Shown here piece by piece: positions 1 through 9,500 of a stretch of 64,000 bases of DNA. Positions within the stretch are counted from its first letter, which is position 1. The number at the start of each line of letters is the position of its first letter. The notes under the pieces are model-generated. The model had not been told where the DNA came from. It worked only from the letters and a program-made list of their open reading frames with translations, and made no database searches. Source of the DNA: Plantactinospora sp. KBS50 (GTDB lineage Bacteria; Actinomycetota; Actinomycetes; Mycobacteriales; Micromonosporaceae); assembly GCF_002285795.1 (NCBI RefSeq), contig NZ_CP022961.1:4778001-4842000 (forward strand). Direction: 5' to 3'. A program made the translations under genes and the position numbers.

Positions 1-1071
1 TACTCGCTGTCCACCAAGGGCGGGACCAGCGGCAGCGACATCGTCGACTTCCTGGACAACAAGACGGGCTTCTGCCAGCAGTACGCCGCGGCGCTGTCCT
101 GGATGGTCCGCTCGGCCGGCGTTCCGGCCCGGGTCGCGTTCGGATTCACCACCGGCAGCAAGGTGAACAGCAACACGTACGTGCTGACCAACAAGAACCT
201 GCACGCCTGGACCGAGGTCTACTTCGCGGGCATCGGCTGGGTGCCGTTCGACGCGACCCCCGCGGCGTCGGTTCCCGGCGCGATGCGGTCGGAGTGGGCG
301 CCGGACACCGACGCTCCGGACCCGACCGCGCCGTCGGGCGAGGTGGACTCCCCGGACCGGCCGGGCGCCGCCAACGACGCCGGATCGAGCCCGCAGGAGA
401 AGGACGACGAGGCCGGGCTGCCCGACGCGGCCTCGGTGGCGCAGGCGCGCCCGGCGAGCCAGTCGTGGTGGATCATTTCCGCCGCTGCTGTGCTGCTTCT
501 GCTGCTCGTGCTGCCGGCGACCCGCCGGGTGCTGCTGCGCCGGCGCCGGATCCGCCGGCTCGCCACCGGTCCCGTGCTGCCCTCTCCCCGGGTGCGGGAG
601 CCGGGGACGGTTGAGGTGATCGTGGACGGTTCCGCCGACCGGGGCCGCGCGGACGTGCACTCGGCCTGGGCGGAACTGCTGGACACGATGGTCGACTTCC
701 GGGTGCTGGTGGATCCCGCCGAGACGCCCCGGCTGACCGTCGAGCGGCTGGCGAGCCGGGACCTGACCGGTCCGGCGGCGGACGCCGCCCGGCGGCTGGG
801 TCGGGCCGAGGAACTGGCCCGGTACGCCCCGGCCCCGGGCCGGGAGAGCGGACTCGGCCCGGCGTTGCGGGCGGTCCGCCGCGGGCTGGCCGCCGGCGCG
901 AGCCGGCGGACCCGGGTGGTCGCCGCGATGCTGCCCCCGTCGGTGCTGCTGCGCTGGCGGACGGCGGTGGCCGACGGGTTCGCCCGGACGGTCACCTCGG
1001 CCGGGCGGGCGAACGCCGGGATGCGCCGGTGGAGTCCCCGCCGGCTGGTCGGCCAGCGCACGGCGCGCTGA
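1..1071 (+). CDS. TgpA-like transglutaminase-domain membrane protein (3' part, start outside window)
   Basis: The reading frame is open from base 1, so the protein begins upstream; 356 codons are visible. A transglutaminase core is present with a complete catalytic triad: Cys in GFCQQYAAAL (visible codon 25), His in NLHAWTEVYF (codon 68) and Asp in WVPFDATP (codon 84). An acidic, Pro/Ser-rich stretch follows, then one membrane segment (WWIISAAAVLLLLLVLP) and a basic cytoplasmic tail resembling DUF4129. This order matches the C-terminal half of actinobacterial DUF3488/TgpA proteins, usually encoded after MoxR ATPase and DUF58 genes near the dcw cluster. The substrate is unknown; a cell-envelope role is inferred. 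The stop lies inside a 32-bp tandem duplication. Confidence 0.85.
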   Translation, partial: YSLSTKGGTSGSDIVDFLDNKTGFCQQYAAALSWMVRSAGVPARVAFGFTTGSKVNSNTYVLTNKNLHAWTEVYFAGIGWVPFDATPAASVPGAMRSEWAPDTDAPDPTAPSGEVDSPDRPGAANDAGSSPQEKDDEAGLPDAASVAQARPASQSWWIISAAAVLLLLLVLPATRRVLLRRRRIRRLATGPVLPSPRVREPGTVEVIVDGSADRGRADVHSAWAELLDTMVDFRVLVDPAETPRLTVERLASRDLTGPAADAARRLGRAEELARYAPAPGRESGLGPALRAVRRGLAAGASRRTRVVAAMLPPSVLLRWRTAVADGFARTVTSAGRANAGMRRWSPRRLVGQRTAR

Positions 1072-1104
1072 TCCGGCTGGTCGGCCAGCGCACGGCACGC
1101 TGAT
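1041..1104. repeat. 32-bp tandem duplication spanning the stop codon
   Basis: Bases 1041-1072 are repeated at 1073-1104 with one mismatch. The first copy carries the last codons and TGA (1069-1071) of the transglutaminase gene; the second copy places another TGA 32 bases downstream in a different frame. Confidence 0.9.
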
Positions 1105-1170
1105 CCGGCCGCCGGCGGGGACGGTCGCCGCGGGCGGGCCCGAACCGCCTCGTCACCTGCCCGGAAGGCA

Positions 1171-1198
1171 TTCCACCCGGCGTATGCGTTTGTATACT
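1171..1198 (+). promoter_or_regulatory. Putative promoter of the toxin-antitoxin pair (leaderless)
   Basis: A strong actinobacterial -10 hexamer, TATACT, lies at 1193-1198, with a weak -35 (TTCCAC, 1171-1176) at 16-bp spacing. The ATG at 1205 is only seven bases past the -10, so the transcript should be leaderless or nearly so. The alternative ATG at 1184 would sit upstream of the -10 and cannot be used from this promoter. Confidence 0.55.
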
Positions 1199-1204
1199 TT
1201 TCCC

Positions 1205-1489
1205 ATGTCGGTAGATCCGTACCGGTTCTCCTACACCAGCTACGAGGCGCTCGACCGGGCCGGCGTCGGCTGGCAGGCGGCCCTGCACGTGCTCACCGCG
1301 TCCCGGCCGCGGATCGTGCGCCGCATCGGCGCGGTGATGCACGTCGTCGGCGCGGTGCCGGACGGGAGAATGCTGGCGGTGGCTCTCGTCGAAGAGGCCG
1401 ACGACGAGTACGTGGTGGTCGGAGCGCGATGGCTCGACGAGGACGAGGCACAGCCACTGCGCAAGTTGATGGAAAGGGGCGGGCGATGA
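1205..1489 (+). CDS. BrnT-like small toxin (putative)
   Basis: A 94-aa protein. The order of conserved features resembles BrnT ribonuclease toxins: an N-terminal F-x-Y/ALDRAGVGW segment, a central hydrophobic G-x-V-x-DGRMLAV strand, and a C-terminal VVVGARWLDEDE that parallels the RIISAR-A---E end of BrnT. It comes immediately before a ribbon-helix-helix protein whose ATG overlaps this stop by four bases, the toxin-first order of brnTA. ATG 1205 was chosen because of the TATACT box just upstream. Sequence similarity is weak, so the family call is an inference; it could be an unrelated small protein. Neither partner shows a membrane segment. Confidence 0.45.
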   Translation: MSVDPYRFSYTSYEALDRAGVGWQAALHVLTASRPRIVRRIGAVMHVVGAVPDGRMLAVALVEEADDEYVVVGARWLDEDEAQPLRKLMERGGR

Positions 1490-1800
1490 GCCGAGCAGAT
1501 GACATCAGGGCGGCGCAGGAGTCACTGGAAGACCGGGACTGGTCCGCCGCGGTGGTCGACGACACCCCGCCGACGACGAAGGTGAGCATGTCCGCCCGGT
1601 ACCCCGCCAACATCGCGCGCCGGGTCATGGAGGACGCGGAGGCCCGCGGCGTGAAGCCGGGGGCGATCCTGCGGGAGATCGTGGAGGCGCACTACGCCAC
1701 GCTCGACGCCGCTGGCAACGAGCCGATCACCGTGCGGCCGGCCGACGTCGTCCGCGCGCTGACCGAGGTTGCCCGGCGGAAGCGCACCGCCGCCGCGTAG
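1486..1800 (+). CDS. Ribbon-helix-helix-like antitoxin/regulator (putative)
   Basis: A 104-aa protein starting in an ATGA overlap with the upstream gene, which implies translational coupling. Residues about 30-75 (TTKVSMSARYPANIARRVM then KPGAILREIVEAHY) have the short beta strand followed by two helices of a MetJ/Arc/CopG-type DNA-binding fold. Antitoxins of the BrnA and related RHH classes have this architecture and repress their own operon, so the TATACT promoter at 1193 is the likely target. The C-terminus is basic (ARRKRTAAA). The convergent DUF3040 gene ends 30 bp downstream. The antitoxin role rests on gene pairing and fold only. Confidence 0.5.
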   Translation: MSRADDIRAAQESLEDRDWSAAVVDDTPPTTKVSMSARYPANIARRVMEDAEARGVKPGAILREIVEAHYATLDAAGNEPITVRPADVVRALTEVARRKRTAAA

Positions 1801-1830
1801 GGCGGGCGGGGCGTCAGCGCCGGGACATCG

Positions 1831-2214
1831 TCAGCGATGGCCCTCGGGCCGCTGCCGCCACCTTTCCTCCAGCCGATCGATCATCGACAGCCGGCGGCCC
1901 CGGGGGCGCCGGCTGGTGGTGCCGCCCACCACGTGCAGGTCGGGCGACTGCGCCCGTCGGTGGGACTGCAAGGCGTACGCCGCGGCGGCAAGCATCACGA
2001 CGAACCCCGCCACGGCCAGCAGCGGTGTCTTGATCACGGCACCGTAGACGACTACCGCGAGGCCGGCGATGATCAGGCCGGCAGCGACGAGCAGCCGGCG
2101 CCGCACGCGGAAGCGTGGGTCGCTGGCGCGCACAGCCGAGGCGAACTTGGGGTCCTCGGCAAGCGACCGCTCGATCTGCTCGAACAGCCGCTGCTCGTGC
2201 TCCGAGAGCGGCAC
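1831..2214 (-). CDS. DUF3040 domain membrane protein
   Basis: 127 aa. The N-terminus MPLSEHEQRLFEQIERSL is the signature of DUF3040 proteins of actinobacteria, followed by a basic RFRVRRR patch, two predicted membrane helices (about residues 40-60 and 62-80) and a basic cytoplasmic tail. The function is unknown. In actinomycetes this family is often encoded between dinB and the mraZ/dcw region, which fits here: dinB lies 152 bp upstream on the same strand. A GGGGAGGAG ribosome-binding site precedes the start. Confidence 0.85.
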   Translation of the reverse strand: MPLSEHEQRLFEQIERSLAEDPKFASAVRASDPRFRVRRRLLVAAGLIIAGLAVVVYGAVIKTPLLAVAGFVVMLAAAAYALQSHRRAQSPDLHVVGGTTSRRPRGRRLSMIDRLEERWRQRPEGHR

Positions 2215-2366
2215 GGCACTCCTCCCCGGTCACGAAGGTCGATCCGGTCGGACCGACAGACCGTGACAGCCAACCGGCTGCTTACCCGCCAGTCTACGAG
2301 GGGGCCCGCGGGTCGGAAAGCGGGACGAGGCATGGTCGCGTTGATTTTCGGCTCTGAGACAGCAAC

Positions 2367-3620
2367 CTAGGGGTTGTCCCGTGGCTCCGCCGGGTCCAGC
2401 AGGCTGGCCGGACGCACGACGGATCGCCCGAAACGGGCGGTTGCCGCGTCCACCGCCGCTTCCGCCTCCCGCCAGCCGTACTCGGGAGCGCCGAGCACGG
2501 CCTGCCGGGGTGTCCCGGCCGCCGCGGCCAGCCCCTCGACCCGGATCCCGATCAGCCGGATCCGGTCACCGGGGCGTAAGGCGGAAAAGAGCGCCCAGGC
2601 GGTCTCGAAGACCTCCCGGGCCACGTCGGTGGGCACCTGGTGGGTGCGGGAGCGGGTCAGGGTGCGGAAATCGGTCAGCCGTACCTTGATGGACACGGTC
2701 CGGCCGACCTGGCCGGCCCGGCGCAGCCGCATCCCCACCTTCTCCGCGAGCGCCAGCAGCGCCCGGCGGATCGTGGCGGGATCGGCCACGTCGGTGTCGA
2801 AGGTGACCTCCGCCCCGATCGACTTCTCCACCTGCTCGGGGGTGACCCGGCGCGGATCCCGACCACAGGCCAGTTCGTGCAGATGGTGCGCGGCGGCCTC
2901 GCCCACGGCGCTGCGCAGCAGCCCGTGCTGCGCGGCGGCGAGGTCGGCCACGGTGGACAGCCCGAGCCGGCGCAGCGCCTCGGCCGCCCGCTCGCCCACC
3001 CCCCACAACGCGTCCACCGGCAGCGGATGCAGGAACTCCAGCACCCGGTCCGCGGGCACCACGAGCATGCCGTCCGGCTTCGCCAGCGCCGACCCGAGCT
3101 TGGCCACGAACTTCGTCGGGGCAACCCCCACCGAGCAGGTCAGCCCCTCCTGCTCGGCGACCCGGGCGCGGATCGCCTGGGCGATCCCGGTGGGCCGGCC
3201 CAGCAGCCGCCGCGCCCCCGCCACGTCCAGGAACGCCTCGTCCAGGGAGAGCGGCTCGACCAGCGGGGTGACGTCCCGGAAGATCTGCATCACCGCCCGG
3301 GACGCGGCGGTGTACGCGTCGAAGTCCGGCGCCAGGAACACCCCGCCCGGGCAGAGCGCGCGGGCGCGCAGCATCGGCATGGCGCTGCGCACGCCGTACG
3401 TCCGGGCCTCGTAGCTGGCCGAACTGACCACGCCGCGCGGCCCGAGACCACCCACCACGACCGGCTGGCCGCGCAGTCCGGGCCGCCGGCGGACCTCGAC
3501 CGAGGCGTAGAAGGCGTCCATGTCCACGTGCAGGATCGGGCAGCCCGCGTCGTCGGCGCCCGGCCCGAAGCGCGGATCGGCACCGCCGGCTCCCGGGCGG
3601 AAGGACTGGCTGCGACCCAT
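2367..3620 (-). CDS. dinB: DNA polymerase IV (Y-family translesion polymerase)
   Basis: 417 aa. The palm domain carries both catalytic motifs, HVDMDAFYASVE (about residues 31-42) and SLDEAFLD (about 130), so it should be an active polymerase, unlike ImuB at 10107. The thumb with helix-hairpin-helix residues and the little-finger domain follow; the C-terminus has no extra extension. It bypasses template lesions and is error-prone. ATG 3620 was chosen because it lies just past the stop of the upstream phosphatase gene (3631); an earlier in-frame ATG at 3650 would overlap it. It is the last gene of a methyltransferase-phosphatase-dinB run. No LexA box was seen next to it. Confidence 0.93.
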   Translation of the reverse strand: MGRSQSFRPGAGGADPRFGPGADDAGCPILHVDMDAFYASVEVRRRPGLRGQPVVVGGLGPRGVVSSASYEARTYGVRSAMPMLRARALCPGGVFLAPDFDAYTAASRAVMQIFRDVTPLVEPLSLDEAFLDVAGARRLLGRPTGIAQAIRARVAEQEGLTCSVGVAPTKFVAKLGSALAKPDGMLVVPADRVLEFLHPLPVDALWGVGERAAEALRRLGLSTVADLAAAQHGLLRSAVGEAAAHHLHELACGRDPRRVTPEQVEKSIGAEVTFDTDVADPATIRRALLALAEKVGMRLRRAGQVGRTVSIKVRLTDFRTLTRSRTHQVPTDVAREVFETAWALFSALRPGDRIRLIGIRVEGLAAAAGTPRQAVLGAPEYGWREAEAAVDAATARFGRSVVRPASLLDPAEPRDNP

Positions 3621-3630
3621 GACCGGCAGG

Positions 3631-4857
3631 CTAACCCGCCGGTACGACACCCTGCGCCCCGGCGACCAGCAGCGGGATCGCCATCTCGGCCGCCGTCAGC
3701 GAACCGTGGAAGCCCACCAGCCACGCCTCGGCCGGACTCACGCTGGGGTGCACCACGACGGACGTGCCCCGGCAGACCACCACCAGGTCGCCGATCCGCT
3801 CCAGATGCGCCGCCGGCACCGGACCGAACCAGCCGGCGGCCACCGCCTCGGCCCGGTCGAGCACCCGGGCCGCGTCGCCCAGGACCCCGGCCCAGGTGGC
3901 CCGGACGTCCTCGACGGCACCGGGCCGCACGTGCAGGTACCGCACCCGCGGCTCGCCCGCGACCAGCCGCAGCCCGGCCCGCAGCCGGGGATCGGCGTCC
4001 AGGTCGAACCGGCCCTGCGCCGGCACGTTGAGCTGGCCGTGGTCGGCCGTCACCAGCAGGGCCGCGTCCGGCGGCAGGCCGTCGACCAGCCGGGCCAGCG
4101 CCTCCTCCAGGCCGGCGGCGGCCGATCGCCAGTCCGCCGAGTCCACGCCGTACCGGTGCCCGCACTGGTCCAGTTCCGGGTGGTAGCCGTAGACCAGCGT
4201 CGGCCCGGTCCCGGCGCCCAGCGCCGCCAGCATCGTCTCGGCCAGCGCGGCCGGGCCGGTGACCGGCGCGTACCGGCCGCCGGCGTTGGCCGCCTCGGTC
4301 AGCCCGGAACCGGCGTACTCCGGCCGGCTCGCCACCGTGACCGCCACCCCGGCGGCCGCCGCCCGCGCCCAGACCGTCGGCAACGGCTGCCAGCCGCGCG
4401 GATCCGGATCGTCCCGCCAGTCGACGTGGCAGAGCACCCGGTCGGTGCCGGGCACCCGCACCCGGAACCCGAGCACGCCGTGCGCTCCGGGTGGAGCGCC
4501 GGTGCCCAGGCTGACCAGGCTGGTCGGGGTGGTGGAGGGGAAGCCGCTGGTCAGCCACCGGCCGGCGCGGGCCAGCTCGCCCAGCGTCGGCGCGTGCGCC
4601 GCGGCCAGCGGAAGCTGGTACCAGCCGAGCCCGTCCACCAGCAGCACCGCGATCCGGCGCACCCCGGCCAACCGGTCGGCCAGCCCCAGCGGGTCGGCGG
4701 AGCCGGGCACCCCGAGCGCGGCCAGCACCCCGGGCATCAGGTCGGCCAGGCTCGCCGCGCCGTACCGCGGCGGGAGCACCGCCAGCGGATCCGCCGCCGG
4801 TGCGGCCGGGCCGCCCAGGGCCGGTGTCGGGTCCGCCCCGGCGGCCGGGCCGGTCAC
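3631..4857 (-). CDS. Alkaline phosphatase family / nucleotide pyrophosphatase-like protein
   Basis: 408 aa, starting at a GTG that shares GTGA with the upstream methyltransferase stop. Metal-binding and nucleophile motifs of the phosphodiesterase/nucleotide pyrophosphatase branch are visible: VLLVDGLGW (metal Asp), GFPSTTPTSLVSLGTG (nucleophile Thr), DQCGHRYGVDSADW, and LVTADHGQLN. There is no signal peptide, so it probably acts in the cytoplasm. The substrate is not evident; the family hydrolyses phosphodiester or phosphomonoester bonds. It is tightly linked to dinB downstream (10-bp gap), an arrangement common in actinomycetes. Confidence 0.85.
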   Translation of the reverse strand: MTGPAAGADPTPALGGPAAPAADPLAVLPPRYGAASLADLMPGVLAALGVPGSADPLGLADRLAGVRRIAVLLVDGLGWYQLPLAAAHAPTLGELARAGRWLTSGFPSTTPTSLVSLGTGAPPGAHGVLGFRVRVPGTDRVLCHVDWRDDPDPRGWQPLPTVWARAAAAGVAVTVASRPEYAGSGLTEAANAGGRYAPVTGPAALAETMLAALGAGTGPTLVYGYHPELDQCGHRYGVDSADWRSAAAGLEEALARLVDGLPPDAALLVTADHGQLNVPAQGRFDLDADPRLRAGLRLVAGEPRVRYLHVRPGAVEDVRATWAGVLGDAARVLDRAEAVAAGWFGPVPAAHLERIGDLVVVCRGTSVVVHPSVSPAEAWLVGFHGSLTAAEMAIPLLVAGAQGVVPAG

Positions 4858-5630
4858 GGCGTACGGCGGGCGAACAGGTGCAGTTGCGCGGCGATCTCCC
4901 GGTACGGCGGGCGGGACGCCACGGCCAGTTCGAGATCGAGCAGCGCCCGCTGATCCCCCTCGGCCACCGCGGCCGGCAGCAGATCGGTGAGCGCCCGCAC
5001 CCCGTGCACCTCCTCGACGTGCAGCCCCGCGGCGTGCAGCAGCGCGGTGGCGCCGTCCGGGTCGTACCGCCGGCGCAGGGTGTCCCGCGGCCCGGCCCGG
5101 CCGTCCGGATCGGCCAGCATCGTCGCGGCGGCGGCGAGCTGCCCGGCGGTGGCCCGGGCCAGCACCGCGGCCGCCCGGCCGGCCACCAGCACGCTGGCGG
5201 CGCCCCCCGGCCGCAGCGCCGCGGCCAGCGCGCCGACCACGGCCTCGGGATCGTCCACCACCTCCAGGACGGCGTGGCAGAGCACCAGGTCGACGCTGGC
5301 CGGCGCCACCCACCCGCCCAGGTCGTCGCCGTCGCCCTGCACGGCGCGTACCCGGTCCGCGACCCCGGCCTCGGCGGCCCGGCGGGTCAGCGCGGCGAGC
5401 GCGTCGGGGCTGGCGTCCACCACCGTCACCCGGTGCCCGGCCTCGGCCAGCGGCACGGCGAACCCGCCGGTCCCGCCGCCCACGTCCAGCACCGCCAGCG
5501 TCCGCCCATGCTGCCGGTCGAGTTCCTGGCGCAGTACCGCCCAGATCACCGCGGTCCGGGCCCCGGTGCCGGGCCGGGCGGCGGCGGACCGGGCAGCGGC
5601 GGCAGCGACCGCCGGCTGTGTTCGCTCCAC
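4854..5630 (-). CDS. Class I SAM-dependent methyltransferase
   Basis: 258 aa from GTG 5630. The Rossmann glycine motif VLDVGGGTGGFAVPLA (about residues 48-63) and acidic loop VTVVDASPDAL identify a class I methyltransferase; a CHAVLEVVDDPEAVV segment follows as motif IV. The C-terminal part (LRRRYDPDGATALLHAAGL) resembles CmoA/UbiE-like and SmtA-like enzymes. The acceptor is unknown. The longer upstream frame is not supported; the chosen start lies 123 bp from the divergent TauE gene. It heads the run leading to dinB. Confidence 0.85.
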   Translation of the reverse strand: MERTQPAVAAAAARSAAARPGTGARTAVIWAVLRQELDRQHGRTLAVLDVGGGTGGFAVPLAEAGHRVTVVDASPDALAALTRRAAEAGVADRVRAVQGDGDDLGGWVAPASVDLVLCHAVLEVVDDPEAVVGALAAALRPGGAASVLVAGRAAAVLARATAGQLAAAATMLADPDGRAGPRDTLRRRYDPDGATALLHAAGLHVEEVHGVRALTDLLPAAVAEGDQRALLDLELAVASRPPYREIAAQLHLFARRTP

Positions 5631-5753
5631 CCGGCCGAGCCTAGGGCACCGGTACGCGTCCCGCCCAGCGCGGCCACCTCCGCCGGGGATGTGGCCAGGC
5701 TCTCGGTGAACGCGTTTGCCTGCGCCACCGGTCGTCGGCGAGGCTTCACGCCG

Positions 5754-6479
5754 ATGGCCATCCTGCTCCCCGTCACCTTCGGCATCGTGCTGCTCGCCGC
5801 GTTCGCCCAGGCGGTCAGCGGATTCGGCTACGCGTTGCTCGCCGTACCGCTGCTCACGCTGGCCAGCGACCCGCGCACCGCCGTGGTGGTGGCCTCGGTG
5901 ACCGGCGTCGGGCTGACCGTGACCTCCGCCGCCCGGGAACGCGCGCACGCCCGCTGGCGCACCGCGCTGCTGCTCACCTCGGCCGCCGTGCTCGGCATGC
6001 CGGTCGGGCTGCTCGTGCTGACCCTCGCCCCGGCCCGGCTGCTGACCGTCCTGATCGCGGTGGTGGTCCTCGGCTGCACGGTGCTGGTCTGGCGGCGGGT
6101 CCGGTTCCGCACCGGTCCGGCGGTGGTGGCCGCGGTCGGCGTCTTCTCCGGCGTCCTGGCCACCTCCACCGGGATGAACGGCCCGCCGCTGGTCGCGGCC
6201 TTCCAGGCCCTCGGGTACGACCCGCGCACCTTCCGGGCGACGCTGGCCGCCGCCTTCGCCGGCAGCGGCGTGCTCGGGCTGGCCGGGTTCGTGCTGGCCG
6301 GGCAGGTCGACGCGGCCACGCTCCGGCTCGCCGCGGCCGGGCTGCCGGCGGTGCTGCTCGGCTGGTGGCTGGGCGACCGGATCTTCGCCCGGGTGAACCT
6401 GGTCGTGTTCCGCCGGATCGTGCTGCTCGGCCTGGTGGCCATGTCCGCCGCGGCGCTGGTCCAGGCGCTCACCGGCTGA
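5754..6479 (+). CDS. TauE/SafE-type sulfite/organosulfonate exporter family membrane protein
   Basis: 241 aa with about seven to eight hydrophobic helices in two halves. Typical TauE features are the N-terminal helix followed by AQAVSGFGYALLAVPLL and the second-half repeat STGMNGPPLVAAFQALG. The family (DUF81) moves sulfur-containing or carboxylate anions across the membrane; the substrate here is not predictable. ATG 5754 is chosen; an in-frame GTG at 5706 would add sixteen residues. It is divergent from the methyltransferase and converges on dnaE2. Confidence 0.85.
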   Translation: MAILLPVTFGIVLLAAFAQAVSGFGYALLAVPLLTLASDPRTAVVVASVTGVGLTVTSAARERAHARWRTALLLTSAAVLGMPVGLLVLTLAPARLLTVLIAVVVLGCTVLVWRRVRFRTGPAVVAAVGVFSGVLATSTGMNGPPLVAAFQALGYDPRTFRATLAAAFAGSGVLGLAGFVLAGQVDAATLRLAAAGLPAVLLGWWLGDRIFARVNLVVFRRIVLLGLVAMSAAALVQALTG

Positions 6480-6533
6480 GCGGCCGCCGGAACCCCGACC
6501 GCCGCCGGGTGCGGGTGCGGGTGCGGGTGCGGA

Positions 6534-9500
6534 TCAGCGGAAGTCGCGGGACGGCGGGCTGACCGGCGCGGTGATCCCGTCGAGCCGGTCGGCGGTCAGC
6601 GACACCACCCCCGAGGCACGGTCGAGCCGGCCCCGCACCACGAGCGCCGCGCTGGTCCGGGCGACCCGGCGGTACCGCTGCCACAGGCCCGGCGAGCACA
6701 TGACGTTGAGCATCCCGGTCTCGTCCTCCAGGTTGAGGAACGTCACCCCGCCCGCCGTGGCCGGTCGCTGCCGGTGGGTCACGATGCCGCCGACCCGGAT
6801 CCGCCGGCCGGGCTCGACCTGGCCCAGCCGGGCGATCGGCACCGCGCCGAGCGCGTCGAGTTGCGGCCGGACGAACTGCGCCGGGTGGCTCTCCGGGGAC
6901 AGCCCGGTGGCCCACACGTCGGCCACCAGCCGGTCCACGTCGTCCATCCCGGGCAGCGCGGGCGCCCCGGTCCCGCCGGCGGTGCCGGGCAGCCGACCCG
7001 CGCCCTCCCGGGCCGCCGCGCCGGCCGCCCACAGCGCCTCCCGGCGGGTCAGCCCGAACCCGGCGAACGCGTCCGCGGTGGCCAGCGCCTCCAGTTGGGC
7101 CGCGGTCATCCCCACCCGCCGGGCCAGGTCCGGCATGTTCCGGTACGGGCCGTTCGCCGCCCGTTCGGCCTCGATCCGCTCGGCCAGCCCGTCGCCGAGG
7201 GTGCGGACGCTGGACAGCCCGAGCCGCACCGCCGGGCCGCCCAGCCCCCACGCGTGCGGCGGCTCACCCGGCGCGCTGCCCCACCGGGTGTCCGGGGTGG
7301 ACTCCAGCGTCGCCCCGGCGTTGCTGGCGTTGATGTCCGGCCGGCGCACCCGTACCCCGTGCCGGCGGGCGTCGTCGGTCAGGCTCTGCGGCGAGTAGAA
7401 GCCCATCGGCTGGGCCCGCAGCAGCGCGGCCAGGAAGGCCGCCGGGTGGTAGCGCTTGAGCCAGGCGCTGGCATAGACCAGGTACGCGAAGCTCATCGCG
7501 TGGCTCTCCGGGAACCCGTAGTTGGCGAACGCGGACAGCTTCAGGTAGACGTCGTCGGCCACCGCGCCGGTGATGCCCCGCGCGGCCATCCCCGCGTACA
7601 GCCGGTCCCGGATCCGGGCCATCCGCTCGGTGGAGCGCTTCGCGCCCATCGCCCGGCGGAGCTGGTCGGCGCCGGCCGCGTCGAACCCGGCCAGGTCGAT
7701 CGCGAGCTGCATGAGCTGTTCCTGGAACAGCGGCACCCCGAGCGTCTTCTCCAGCGCGTTGCGCATCAGCGGATGCGGGTACGTCACCGGCTCCTGCCCG
7801 TTCTTGCGCCGGATGTACGGGTGCACCGAGCCGCCCTGGATCGGGCCGGGCCGGATCAGCGCCACCTCCACCACCAGGTCGTAGAACTCCCGGGGCTTGA
7901 GCCGGGGCAGCGTGGCCATCTGCGCCCGGCTCTCCACCTGGAACACCCCGACCGAGTCGGCCCGGCAGAGCATCTCGTACACCTCGGGGTCGTCCAGCGA
8001 CATCGAGCCGATGTCCAGGGTGGATTCGATCATGTCGTACGCGTGGTGCAGCGCGGCGAGCATGCCCAGCCCCAGCAGGTCGAACTTGACCAGCCCGGCA
8101 CTGGCGCAGTCGTCCTTGTCCCACTGCAGCACGCTGCGGCCCGGCATCCGCCCCCACTCCACCGGACACACCTCGATCACCGGCCGGTCGCAGATCACCA
8201 TGCCGCCCGAGTGGATGCCCAGGTGCCGGGGGAAGCCCTGCACCTGGTTGGCGTACGCGACGACCTGCTCGGGGATGTCCGCCGTGGCGATCGGGCCCCA
8301 CTGGTCGATCCCCTTGCTCCAGGCGTCCTGCTGGCCCGGCGAGAAACCGAACGCCTTGGCGATGTCCCGCACCGCCGACCGGGGCCGGTAGGAGATGACG
8401 TTCGCCACCTGGGCGGTGTGCTCCCGGCCGTACGTCGCGTAGATGTGCTGGATGACCTCCTCCCGCCGGTCGGACTCGATGTCCACGTCGATGTCCGGCG
8501 GCCCGTCCCGCTCCGGGGCGAGGAACCGCTCGAACAGCAGGCCGTGCCGGACGGCGTCCACGTTGGTGATGCGCAGCGCGTAGCAGACCGCGGAGTTGGC
8601 CGCCGAACCCCGGCCCTGGCAGTAGATGTCGTTGCGCCGGCAGAACGCGACGATGCCGTACACCACCAGGAAGTAGCCGGGGAAGCCCAGCTCCTCGATC
8701 ATCCGCAGTTCGTGTTCGAGCTGCTCGTACGCCCGCGGATGGGCCGCGGGCGGCCCGTACCGGTCCAGCGCGCCGCGCATGGTCAGCTCGCGCAGCCAGC
8801 TCATCTCGGTGTGCCCGGCCGGCACGTCGTACGCGGGCAGTTCGGGCGCGACCAGGTGCAGGTCGAAGGCGAGTTCCGCACCGAACTCGGCGGCCCGGGC
8901 CACCGCGCCCGGGTAGCGGGCGAACCGGGCGGCCAGCTCGGCGCCGCCGCGCAGGTGGGCGGTGGCCGCGGCGGGCAGCCAGCCGTCCATCTCGTCGAGG
9001 CTGCGCCGGGCGCGCACCGCCGCGAGCGCGGTGGCCAGCCGGCGCCGGGCCGGGGTGGCGTAGTGCGCGTTGGTGGTGGCCACCGTGGGCAGGCCTGCCG
9101 CGGCGGCCAGCCCGGCCAGCGCGTCGTTGCGGTCGCCGTCGGTCGGGTCGCCGTGCTCGGTCAGCTCCACCGCGACCGTCTCGGCGCCGAACAGCGCGGT
9201 CAGCCGGTCCAGTTCCCGGGCCGCGGCGTCGACGCCCTCGGTGAGCAGCGCGGCCGGCACGTGGCCCTTGCGGCATCCGGTCAGCACCAGCACGTGATCG
9301 CGCAGTTCGGCGGCCACCTCGGCCAGTTCGCCGTAGACCGGACGGCCCTTCTCCCCGCCGCGCAGGTGCGCCCGGGCGATGGTCCGGGCCAGCCGGGCGT
9401 ACCCGTCGGGACCGTGCGCCAGCACCAGCAGATGCCGCCCGGCCGGGTCGGGCGCACCGGTACCGGCGCGCGGCTGCGCTCCGGGCCGGCCGCCGGCCCC

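Noticed and set aside
3520-4953. Plus-strand frame opposite the phosphatase gene
   Set aside because: Antisense shadow; the minus-strand frame has complete alkaline-phosphatase motifs.
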